Of a DNA stretch of 64,000 nucleotides, positions 21,002-31,125 are shown piece by piece. The DNA comes from Bolinopsis microptera. Taxonomy: Eukaryota > Ctenophora > Tentaculata > Lobata > Bolinopsidae. The notes under the pieces were generated by a model. It did not search any database. It had not been told where the DNA came from and worked only from the letters and a program-made list of their open reading frames with translations. Within the stretch, counting starts at the first letter, position 1; each line of letters starts with the position of its first letter. The stretch covers positions 10,159,983 to 10,223,982 of the forward strand of contig NC_087077.1 of assembly GCF_026151205.1 (NCBI RefSeq), given 5' to 3'. A program made the position numbers and the translations under genes.

Positions 21002-24000
21002 CTAAGATTCATCGTCTGATGAAATTACAATATCTGAGCACTCTGAATCAGAATAATCGTCTGTGCACAGCTCAGAAGGGGGACAGTCATCTTTATTTGG
21101 GGCTTCGAATTCATCTGGACAGGGGCCGAAGTTGTCCCCAAATGTTCCGATGTTCTTTTTGAGAAACAAGCACCCCTCAAAGTTTGTTGGCTTAAGGCTG
21201 AGGCGATTTAACTTCAGGATGTGCCCTGCTGTAGAAAACAATCTTTCTGGTGCTGCTGAACTCGCCGGCGCAGATAGATATTTCCTTGAACACTCAGCAA
21301 GGTTCGGATATCTCTGCTTATTAGCTTTCCAGTAAACTAATGGTTCAAATGATAAATCAACTCGTGAGTCTTTTAAGTATCTGTTAGCTTCCCTCCTTAT
21401 CTTCTCACTATTTTCTTCGAATTCGTCGTCTTCTTCAGACTGTGAGGTACTATCCAGGATTGCTGCCCATGTTGAGCCAGAAGACTGTACTATTGAAGGG
21501 TCATCAGAAACATCAGTTACCGGAACTTGCGGTGGTGAAGACTGAATCCTGGTACAAATCTCGTCAATCAGTATCTGCTTAGCTAGTGCGGCATTGACTT
21601 TCGTGGAGAAGGCTGCTGCTTTAAAGCGTGGGTCTAAAAGAGTCGCTATTGAGTATTGGGGCTTCTTCTCTACATCGTACTTGGTTACGAAGTACCTGAG
21701 GGAAAAATTACATGTTGGTGAAGAAGTCAAACAGTTGCTGAGGTGCTAATTAGACATTCGGCCCTAATTCAATTTAAAATTTGGAAGCATGTTGTCTTTG
21801 GCCCTAATCATTAGGTTCAAATTTACGTACGTTTTGCTAAGAATTCAGAGAGTAATAAGTTTCAATAATAGTCGGTAAGGCAAGTCATAGTTCATACAAA
21901 TAACAAATTTTAAACTATACCGTTCCATCTCAGAGAGCAGCGTAGCTTTTAGAGTTCCTAATCCACTCAGTGACATACTTCTGATCTCGTAATCCAGTTT
22001 TTTAATGTTTGGAATGACCTCCGAAACAGAAACTCGGTCCCCCTCAGCAGCTTTAGTTGTGATGAAGAATGGCTTCAATAGGACTATAACCTTGGTAAGA
22101 AGGTCCCAATCGTGAGGAGTCATCTGAAAAGTTTTAATCATCAATACTCAAACTGCAGTATACTGAGGATTAATTTTTAAACTTGTTGACTGGTTCTGAC
22201 TGGTTCTGAGTGAGATGGTTCTGAGTGAAATGGTGCTGACTGAGACATGAGTCTAAAGAGCTATTATCAACTAACCTGTTGTGATGCAGACAACGATAAG
22301 TCCGTATTTTGAGCTGTTACGGTGATAGCTGCCTTTTTGCTCTGGAACACGTCAAACATCATATAATAACTATTCCACCTCGTGTCCACAGGTCGTAGTA
22401 GCGTTGAATCTTTTATCTGGTTCTCGTTAAGTAGACGCTTCCCTGCATTCGGGTATAGTCTATAGTTTGATATATCATAGTTAAAAAATAATAAATGCAA
22501 GTCGCTAAAATGATTTAAATTCAGTGCCACATTTTAATGAAAATTTTGAATAATAAGAATGTAATTTATGTAAATGTGTTGACTCTCACCGGTAGGGGTT
22601 CTGAACTCCTTGATCAAGTTTTTGATCTTCTTGATCAATCTTTGCACTCCGCTTTGTGTAAATATTGAATTCTTCACAATCAAATTCAGGATGTGAAGAA
22701 AACATCCTATCCAAGTCCAGGCCGACAGTCCTTTCTTCATGTTCGATGCGGTGTCGCTAATGACGCAATGCAGCTTATCTTCCGACAAACCCCACGAGCG
22801 CAGAACAAATGACACATTAGTCTTGATTGAGTCACCTGCGTGAAGTAATTTGTCATGTTAGTCGTTAGAAAATAGACACCCTGCGGGCAGTAGGCAGCCA
22901 GCTAACAGTAACGGTCAACATTTTCTACTATATAAAACATGAGCGTGCTCTGCTGAGCATTGGCCAGAAATGGCAGACATTGCTGAGTTTGATCACGATT
23001 CACGAAGCTAGCTTTGATACAGATTAGATATAAAATGAATTTTCTAGATTCAATGCTAGAACTTACCGCTATGTGCGCGGTTATATGGAAGGCAACGTAG
23101 AACAACTACTTTTCTTTGGAAATCGTTTGTTACAAAGTGTGTAATGACTCCGAGATAGGAATCCAAAGCTTTTGACGACCAAACATCACAGGTAAGACTG
23201 TAGTCAGCTCCTTTCAGGTTGTCATCGATGAAACTCTTTAGTTTAAACTGTACTCTGTTATACAAGTCTGGAAACAGTTTTGTGCGTATCACCTTTTCTG
23301 ATGGAATTGAAAACTTCTTGTTCAAACCTGAATGAGTCGGATATCAGATTATCTGAACCAATTCGCAAATGACCATGATTACGAGTTATTAACAATCTGC
23401 CACTAGTATACTGAACAGCAGTCACTTTTATAAAGTATCATCACGAACATATTGGAATTTTAATTTAGAGTCATCACAGCTCGAACCTAGAATAGAACTG
23501 TTTAGTAAATAAACTTCATTTAAAGTTTAAAATGATTCTAACCGTGAACAAAATGTTGAAAATGCTCATTCTCAACAGTCGTGTAGGGAAGCATCTGATC
23601 TGTCATCCATTTTAAGAGCAACTTCTCTAGATCTTTCTGACGTTCCGCCGTCATTTTCGTAAATGTAGCGCCGCTCAAGACTTGTCCAATCGTGGGCTGA
23701 TTAGCTGCTGTTAGTTGATACATGGATCTCCGCTCAGCCTCGGCTTCTTGAGACTTCTGTCTTTTTGCCTTCTGTTGATCACGTATGGCAGTTGCTTCCT
23801 TGTGTTTTAAGGGATGCTTATGTTTTAGATGATCCCACAAACTCGTTACCTGGATAAGTTAAATTCAAACTCGAGCTTAAAATTGATTCGTTAATCGTTA
23901 CTTTTATAGTTGTACTCATTGTTTATACATTTTATGTTAGGTTCCATAATCAATTACAGCTTAATTACACGATCAATTGAGAGATTAGTAATAAAAGTTG

Positions 24001-24226
24001 AAACTGCACATTAGTCGCGCTAGTCCAGCAATACCTCTAAGTACTTAAGTAACTTACTAAAAAACATAAAATTATAAACCTGGTAGTCCTTGGCCGATTG
24101 ACCTGGTTTTCCTCGTCTGATCGAAGCAGAGCACTCCTTGCATTCTGCCAAATGTGGATTCGCTCCGGGATCTGGTACTGAGAAGAATTGCCATACGCCG
24201 GAAACACTTCTCTTTGATTGAGACAT
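21002..24226 (-). CDS. hAT transposase with BED zinc finger, 7 exons, apparently intact
   Basis: The protein cuts and joins the transposon ends. Exons in coding order: 24226-24080, 23849-23543, 23327-23067, 22835-22590, 22442-22276, 22123-21921, 21695-21002. All introns are GT-AG and all six joins keep frame, giving 674 residues without a stop. The N-terminus is a BED finger: Cys-x2-Cys at residues 29-32 and the histidine cluster (DHLKHKH) near 55-61. The hAT core shows LTCDVWSS and ISDTASNM, each with a candidate catalytic aspartate, and RPVDTRWNS. The C-terminal dimerisation block is conserved (YPNLAECSRKYLSAPASSAA, then ERLFS). The closest named relatives by style are the ZBED-like or AC-like hAT proteins. 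The acidic tail after the dimerisation block is longer than usual. Since ends, duplication and frame are all intact, this may be an active autonomous copy. Confidence 0.9.
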
Positions 24227-24384
24227 CCTAGCTTCTTAGCCTAAGGCACGTGAATTTGTTAATTATCGTGAATTTTGATACCAGATGGCACAATTAGTCA
24301 TCAAAATTCTTCTAACAAGTCTAAACAAAACGCACCCTGGATATTTTGACCCCTTTCTTGTGTAAAAGCGACATGTCACATAAA

Positions 24385-24560
24385 CCCTAAAAGGTGACCA
24401 GAAGCGACCAAAAAGCGACCAGAAGCGACTAGAAGCGACCAGAAGCGACCAAAATTTAAAAGGCGACCAGAAACGACCAAAAAGCGGCCTCAACGTGAAA
24501 AAAAGTGACCAAAAGTCGACGTTGTTAAAAAAAAGTGACCCAAAAGGGCCACTTTTCTGC
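24385..24560. repeat. AGCGACCAGA-type tandem repeat inside the hAT
   Basis: Several degenerate direct copies of agcgaccagaagcgaccaaa lie upstream of the transposase start codon, inside the element. A related ggtcgctttt-type theme continues to about 24600 in the opposite orientation. They may act in transposase binding or expression. Confidence 0.6.
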
Positions 24561-25270
24561 CAGATGTGTCATCAAAAGTGACGGTCACTTTTACACAAGA
24601 AAGGGGGCCCCGTAAACGTATGTTAAATGTAACTAGTGCAATATTCTCCAGATTCACTGAAGTCTAAACTCAGTATGTGTTAAGACACTGCAATCTGAAC
24701 AACTTGCTAGAAAAGGAAACTTAAATGTAATTGTAGGGATAAAGAAAATGGGCAAATAGCAATAATTAATTACTGACGCAACACTAACAGCTACGAAGAC
24801 AAAACAACAAATTATGAACTGATTACAAGATGGCTGCCGGAGCCCGAGTGTTTGGTTGTACCTGATGCACCGACACCATCCATCTCACCACGTGCACGCT
24901 TCTGATAGAATATTTCAAATTTCACTGTCAATTACTCAGATCCTGCCTGGGCATGCCCACTCCTGACTCTTGGCGAACTTGCCCCTTCATAATGATTGTA
25001 ACGTGTGTACCAGTACACAGTATAGTACACAGTACAATCTGATTAGGTACAGTGCGCTTTTCCTAATAAACAATGCCCTTTTTCCCAATAATTTTTCTGC
25101 CAAAATTCCTCGGCCTCGGCCTCGGCCTCGGTCAAAATTTGCACTCCTCGGCCTCGGCCTCGGCCTCGGTCAAAAAAAGAAACCTCGGTTGTCCTCGGCC
25201 TCGGTCTTAACTAACTGTATTTTCCTCGGCCTCGGCCTCGGTCGAAAATCCTGCCCTCGGTCGACCCCTG

Positions 25271-25278
25271 GTTGGAGC
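25271..25278. repeat. hAT 8-bp target-site duplication, right copy
   Basis: GTTGGAGC, identical to 20691-20698. Confidence 0.9.
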
Positions 25279-26691
25279 ACGTTTGATACCTGCTAGTTGG
25301 CAAGTGGCTGCAAAGTATGCTCTAGAACTATCAGTTTCGTTTATCTCTTCAGCAAGAGTGTCTGCATGCTCTTCTTGAAGGAGCTTGATTCTCTTACGAG
25401 TGTCATTTTGAATACGATTGATTTTGGTACGTATAACTGATCTATCTTCAGAGGTTTGATTGAGTAGAGCTTGTAGAACTTTCTTTTCATCAGACATCTC
25501 TCGAATTTCAAGGTCATTACAAAAGTTTTTAGGGCGTTTCCTAGGAAGGTATCCAATACTAACCTCAGCAGCTTTATGTACATTGTGAAACAAACTATTC
25601 ATTTCTTCCTCAGGGTTAGGATTAACAGGGCTGTCTGTTAGAATATCATTCAATGTGTTGTTGTAATGCATTTTAGCAGCAGGATTACTGACAAGGGTTG
25701 TGATATCAAAATGCATTTTAGGTTTCTGTTTGGGGAAGACAAGGTGAGCGTCACTGAAGTTGAAACGTGTAATAACAATTTTGTGATCAGATTTAACAAG
25801 AGTACCCCCATAACTTCGAGAATTCACTAAAAGTTTCTTCAATCGACTGCTACATAGGACATAGTCAATTTGAGAGTAGTAGGGCAAAGTGCGATGTGAG
25901 TTCTTAGGAGCTGAATAGTCTTTCATAAAACCAATTCTTGTTGTTATATGACGGACAGGGTGCTGGAAGCTAGTGTTGCAAGCAAAAAGTTTTTTATCAA
26001 CAAGAAAATTAAGAAGATGCTCTCCATTTGAATTCCTCTTTCCAGACCCATACATACCCATAAAGTCATTATACCCGAAAACAATATCTGAATGAGACAA
26101 TTTACCGAGTCGAGAGTTGAAATCTCCAAGAATATATAAGTCCCAACTTGATGGGATATCAACAGCTTTGCCAAGAAACTTGTAGAAATAATCACGTCTC
26201 TGCGGATACTTATCACAATTTACTTGAGTGTGTCCATAGGCATTGATAACACGGCAAAGTCTTGGTTTACCTGATTTACTTGGTATCTCAAGATCTAGAT
26301 AAGCAACCCTGTCACTGATACTGTTGTAACACTTGATGTAGTTGGTATAGACTGAATTTACAAGAAAACCAATACCTGCTTGCCACTTATTGTCAAATTG
26401 CTGAAAGTTTATGAAGCGATATTTGTGTGATTTCCCATCATCATCTGTAAAATGCAAAACTGAATCCTCAAAGTGACGACATTTTGATTCTTGCACAGCG
26501 AGAATGTCTATTTTACGATAATAGCAATCTCTTAAAAGTTCATCCCGTTTAACTGGAGAAGTAATACCCAGGACATTAAAAGTAGCTAGAGTGAAGAATA
26601 GTGCTGTGCTTCTTCTTTTGCGTTCTGATGTAGATAATCTACTCTGTACGTTGCCGCCAGAGCATCTGCCGAAATCACTCGAACAGGCCAT
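25279..26691 (-). CDS. LINE AP-like endonuclease part (interrupted at its 3' end)
   Basis: This is the N-terminal part of the LINE protein, an exonuclease-endonuclease-phosphatase domain that nicks target DNA to prime reverse transcription. Visible motifs in order are TFNVLG (near residue 38), ILAVQESK (near 65), the YILGDFNSRLG block (near 190), IDYVLCSSRL (near 275) and SDHKIVI (near 300). A lysine- and glutamate-rich linker follows, and the frame then enters the hAT element at 25278. The ATG at 26691 abuts the target duplication, so the copy has essentially no 5' untranslated region and may be slightly 5'-truncated. Confidence 0.85.
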
Positions 26692-26708
26692 CTTCGCATG
26701 CTAGTAGT
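26690..26708. repeat. LINE target-site duplication, right copy
   Basis: ATCTTCGCATGCTAGTAGT, identical to 18862-18880. It overlaps the LINE start codon by two bases, so one or two bases of the match may be chance. Confidence 0.85.
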
Positions 26709-28400
26709 TTTTATTTTTATTTTACGTTTCATTGATCAATTTGACACGTTCAAATAAAAAACCTCGATTCACCGCAGTTAGAATTGTTAAATTAAACTTA
26801 AGCTTTTTTCGTTTCAAAAATTGTGCAAATTATTCGTTACGCAGATGGAAGTTCTTTAAGCGGGCAATTCCAGTCCAAACCCTGGATACATGACATAAAA
26901 GATTCGTACTTTCACTTGTTTGCATGAAAAGCATTAATACACCAATCAGTAACTTAGGTAAATGCTGCGCTAGTACGTGAATTCCCTTTCAACTCATTTA
27001 CATTTGGTTAAATTATCTTAGTTCATATAATAGTTGTAGTTAATGGTGGATATTGACTATTATATATACTAGCAGGAACCCGTATAACCCTAAAATGGTG
27101 TCAAGACTCAAGAGACTAACATAATTATTACCTATTTAATTCGCGTTTTTGACACCACTTGGGGGTCCAAATTTTGGGCTCTAAAATTTCTATTCCTTGG
27201 CCGATTATTTATTTTTTCATGCTGATTTGGAGGCCATTAAAGCATTTGACCCAGTCAAAAAAGTTTCAGTTGTATATCTTTTACGGTTTTTGCGGAAAGT
27301 CGCGTTAAAGTTGATGCCGTGGTGTCAGTAAAATGGCACGGATAAACACATATATATCGTCTCGCTTTATATATACTAGCAGGAACCCGTCTAACCCTAA
27401 AGTGGTGTCAAGACTCGAGAGACTAAAATAATTATTACCTATTTAATTCGCGTTTTTGACACCACTTGGGAGTCCAAATTTTGGGCACTAAAATTATTAT
27501 TCCTTGGCCAATTTTTTATTTTTTCATGCTGATTTGAAGGCCATTAAAGCATTTAACCCAGTAAAAAAAGTTTCAGTTGTATATCTTTTACGGTTTTTGC
27601 GGAAAGTTGCGTTAAAGTTGATGCCGTGGTGTCAGTAAAATGGCACAGATATATATATATATATATATATATATCGTCTCGCTTTATATATAGTAAGATA
27701 ATAGTAAGATTGATGGTTATACAATCATACATTTGGATCCCGACGGCACTAGTGTCGCGTACCCGGCACTGTCAAGGCACTTTCGCAGCACTATGCATGT
27801 TTCAAGAAGAAAGCGGCGCACGCTACTTCGAAGAAATTTAGACGAGTATCATCCGTCAAACAAGAGGCCCACGTTATTGACCGTGTCAATCCTTACTAGC
27901 TCGGTGAGGCCCAGTGGGGCATCTCGCCGATCTTACGAAGGTGGTTGTGAGAACAGAGAAGCATTATTGGATATATGTGCGACGCGACCAAATTTATCAA
28001 AATCGGAGACAAAAAATTCTGTGCCAACTCATGGCTCTAATTACATTACATTTACTACATTACATATAGACTATGAGCTAAAGATTTCATTTGTTGGCTT
28101 CATTAATTGAAAATTCGTCAATTTGATTTATTTGGATTTACCTCACACAATTGTGAAAAATTTCATCGGTCGACTCAAAAGATTATTAGAATACCATTAT
28201 TGGGGCAAATTGGGAGGACCTACAGAGTAGATATAGAGCTTTCCGGTATATCTACATTGTACTGTACTGTAAACATGGTACTTTTTTTTCGCAAGTTTCA
28301 TCTTTAAGATATCGTTTCAACAGTTTGATAGAAACCTGACTGTCTGGTTTATAATAAGTCACGATTTACTTCATATTAACAATGAAATAATATTTAGGCT
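26709..28400. other. Spacer upstream of APRT with tandem duplication
   Basis: 26709-26850 is the right half of the dispersed repeat split by the LINE. 27061-27690 is a 307-bp unit present twice in tandem. 27733-28110 is an open frame of 125 codons, but part of it (about 27815-27848) is a dispersed non-coding repeat also seen near 17855, and I see no domain. The APRT promoter should lie just upstream of 28401. Confidence 0.4.
27061..27690. repeat. Tandem duplication, 307-bp unit, two copies
   Basis: The landmark agcaggaacccg starts at 27071 and again at 27378. Each copy continues through tttgacaccacttgg and ttgatgccgtggtgtcagta. The copies differ at scattered bases, and the second ends in a longer (TA)n run at about 27649-27674. 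Confidence 0.8.
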
Positions 28401-30434
28401 ATGGACATTGTTACAAGATTATCGAAGGTAGTGAAAGATTGCCCTGATTTTCCCAGGAAAGGAATCCTCTTCAAAGACATAATGCCGATATTTAATGATC
28501 CTGACTTAGTACGTGACACCTGCCAATCACTCGTTGACCAGGTAACAATGATACATCGTGACAAGGATATATTGTGCAATAAAAAGGATGCTTCTCTGCA
28601 CTCATTGTAGTTTTTGACAGAAAAAATGCAAGTTTCAACAGATTTGGATCATGATACTCTAAGTTTCTTCCATTTAATATGTGACTGTGAGTTGAAAAAG
28701 ATTATCAATTTATTGTTTTCGTAACACCTTTCCTAAAACTTGTTTTCCTTTAGATGTTGACTTTTTGACTACTCGTGGACATAGTGACATCATGGAAAAA
28801 TTATCCTCCTTGCCATGTGTCTCCAACCTTTCGAATTTTAAACCATTCAGATCATTCATTCTGGTGAAAGGCCTGATGTTATTATTGGAATTGAAGCACG
28901 GGGATTCCTCATTGGACCAATTATGGCACAGCAACTTAAAATCCCGTTTGTGCCAATAAGGAAGAAAGGAAAGCTTCCCAGGGAATGTTATTCTGTAAAG
29001 TATGAAAAGGTAAATTCTGATTTAGATACTTTTTACCAAAATATTTCACAGTCTTTACTTGTTAACACCATATTGTTCATTTACCTGAATAGATCTGATT
29101 AAGTTGTGTAGTGTTATTGTGATTTGTGTCTCATCTTTAATAAATAATTCAGTACTGCATTAATATTTATACTCTGACATGTTTAACATCCTGAGCCCAC
29201 AATTAACAATAATCTATTTCAGGAGTATGGTTTTGATGAGTTCGATATTCAAATAGATGCTCTCAAGGAGGGTGATAAAGTGGTGCTAGTTGACGACCTT
29301 CTTGCCACTGGTTTGAGTCATCCTTACATTTTAAGCTTTTCTAGTCACTTAGAATTTGTAAGTCTAGTTCTAAATTTTCAGTGTCAAAAATGTGATAAAA
29401 TAGAACATATGATTTGTGTACTGTAGCTTTAACTATCACAACATGTACCCTGCAGGAGGAACTCTTGAAGCTGCCAAAAAGTTGTGCGATAAAAGCAAAG
29501 CAGAGGTTCTTTCCCACTGTGTGGTTTTTGAATTAGAGTTTCTAAAAGGGAGAGATAGGTTAAGGCCACAGGGGGGGGTCCGAGGTCAATTTTGAGATTT
29601 TGAGATATGTTGTAGAGCTCGATCTAAATTTTCAAATGCTTTTGTCCTTACCGAAAACAAAGTTTCCTATTTGAAGATATCGCGCGTTGAATTTTGAGGT
29701 TTACCTGTAATTCTATTGTAAATGAAAACTTTAAATGCAATTGTGTTAAAAATCTATCTTCTTTTTTAGTTTATGACTTAGAACCTTGTAACTTGCCAAC
29801 AATGTTCTTAAAGGTATTTTGAGTTTTTGTTATGTAACGATTTATGATATCTTGCTCCAAAGCTGAGATATGAGGTTAACCATGAGTGAGAATTACAAAA
29901 TGTACAAAATTTAAAATGGTTAACCTCATAAAAAGAGTTAGGAGCAAAATTACAACAATCGTTACATAACAAACTTTTAAATTTATGTCAGGAACATAAG
30001 TTCCAAATTTGAGGTGAAATGGATAAAAGCTCTAGGAGAAGATAGGTTTTTGAGGTGGTAAATAAATTGTTCAGGAGAGTCCAAAAGACCATGATTCTGA
30101 GAAAATATGTTAACCTCAATTTTCCAACAAATAAAGGACATATAATAGTTCTGTTCACATTGGATGGCCAATTGATACCCATTGATAAGTTTAACTTGTG
30201 ACGAGAGCAACAAAATGTTAAGAACTGGTTATTTGTGAGGTTAACTGATTAAAAAGGCAATAGTTAACCTCAATTTTACGACAAACTAGGCGCTCTGGGG
30301 GGCTAAGGGTGGTGTGCAAGCGTCAGATAGTACGTGGTCTGCCAACTGGCAAAAAACTTTTTTTCGACCTCGGACCCCCCCCTGTGGCCTTAAGGGATAC
30401 ATCTGTTATTTCGCTTGTGAAATATGGCGGCTAG
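28401..30434 (+). CDS. APRT: Adenine phosphoribosyltransferase, last coding part split by a TTAA element
   Basis: The enzyme makes AMP from adenine and PRPP in the cytosol. Exons 28401-28541, 28851-29009 and 29223-29310 join in frame and show [28 protein letters not shown] and the PRPP loop [11 protein letters not shown]. Exon 4 begins at 29456. It then meets a TTAA-flanked element at 29564. Read straight through, the frame enters the element and stops at 29595 (175 residues, altered tail). If GT at 29559 and AG at 30394 are used as splice sites, exon 4 ends at 29558 and exon 5 is 30395-30434. The protein is then 176 residues with the expected C-terminus (ISLVKYGG), close to the usual 180. 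Which form is made cannot be told from sequence. A poly(A) signal lies at about 30537, downstream of the second ending. The overall APRT call is firm; the final exon model is not. Confidence 0.88.
29560..30393. mobile_element. TTAA-flanked MITE (826 bp), piggyBac-like, in APRT
   Basis: Perfect 24-bp terminal inverted repeats start GGCCACAGGGGGGGGTC at 29564 and end with the complement at 30389. TTAA is present on both sides (29560-29563 and 30390-30393), the target duplication of piggyBac-type transposition. There is no transposase. Removing the element and one TTAA restores an open APRT frame. Confidence 0.88.
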
Positions 30435-31125
30435 ACTACACTTTAGTAGAGCATCTTGGGCTATACTGGTTCTAACAAGTTTATAATCGGATGTTTACTT
30501 ATATTTATTATGATATTATTATTCATTGTAATGGCAATAAAATTTGAGTTAAGTAATGATTTTCTTTATTGTTTTATATTAAGGGTTTTGAATTTTAATT
30601 GAACATTTCAGATTTGAACAATTTCAACAACTATATGATTGTGTACTGTTTAAAAAAGATTTCATTTGATTTTTAGCTAAGTATTGCAGTACGTGTTTTT
30701 TTGATGCTTTTGTTTAAAAAGGCTGAACCAGAAGTGCCCACAATAAGATTGCAAGTAGTTTGCGTTCCTTTGGAGTTTGGCCCAGTGAGGATAGTGTAGA
30801 TAAGAGAGCAAGAAAATGAGTAAGTCACTCTAGTTTGATCCAGTTCCTTGATGCGGCACTTGGTTTATGTATTGCCCTCTTAGTCATGCCATTGCTGGGT
30901 ACTGTTTTATAAAGGGCAAGGGGGTATCTTCCTCATTCTTGCACATGGGACAGGCACTCTGCACTATTCATTTTGCTTTATTTTGTAAAGAGCAAAATAA
31001 ATAAAAAATATATACTTTCTGCATATTAATTTTTTTTAAAGTTTGAAATTACACCCTGAGAAAGAAAAGCTGGCCTTTTTGCAGCCAATTCATTTAAATC
31101 TGTAATATCCTACTGTTTAGGAAAC
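30435..31125. other. APRT 3' region and spacer before ELP4
   Basis: AATAAA near 30537 is the likely APRT poly(A) signal. A short open stretch at about 30721-30799 (ending in FGPVRIV and a stop) is not recognised. No other gene is seen. Confidence 0.4.

Larger units (their letters stand above)
20699..25270 (-). mobile_element. Complete hAT DNA transposon (4.57 kb) with CCGAGG subterminal repeats
   Basis: The termini are CAAGGGTCGACCGAG (left) and the complement of CAGGGGTCGACCGAG (right), flanked by the 8-bp duplication GTTGGAGC. Both subterminal zones are packed with CCTCGG/CCGAGG hexamers (20705-20885 and 25105-25260), likely transposase binding sites. Between the transposase start and the right end is an array of AGCGACCAGA-type repeats (about 24385-24545). 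A related broken end lies at 2252-2563. Confidence 0.92.
18881..26689 (-). mobile_element. RTE-like LINE (AP endonuclease + RT), split by a nested hAT
   Basis: The element reads on the minus strand: endonuclease at 26691-25279, then a 4.6-kb hAT insertion, then reverse transcriptase at 20690-18974 and a short 3' end with an ACT-rich tail. It has a 19-bp target duplication. A single endonuclease-RT frame without a poly(A) tail fits the RTE group. The exact clade is inferred from motif style. Confidence 0.85.

Noticed and set aside
27733-28110. 125-codon ORF upstream of APRT
   Set aside because: Part of it is a dispersed non-coding repeat also seen near 17855, and the composition shows no domain.
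28755-28850. Extra APRT exon before 28851
   Set aside because: It would insert unrelated residues between two blocks that are adjacent in APRT; the acceptor at 28850 joins in frame.
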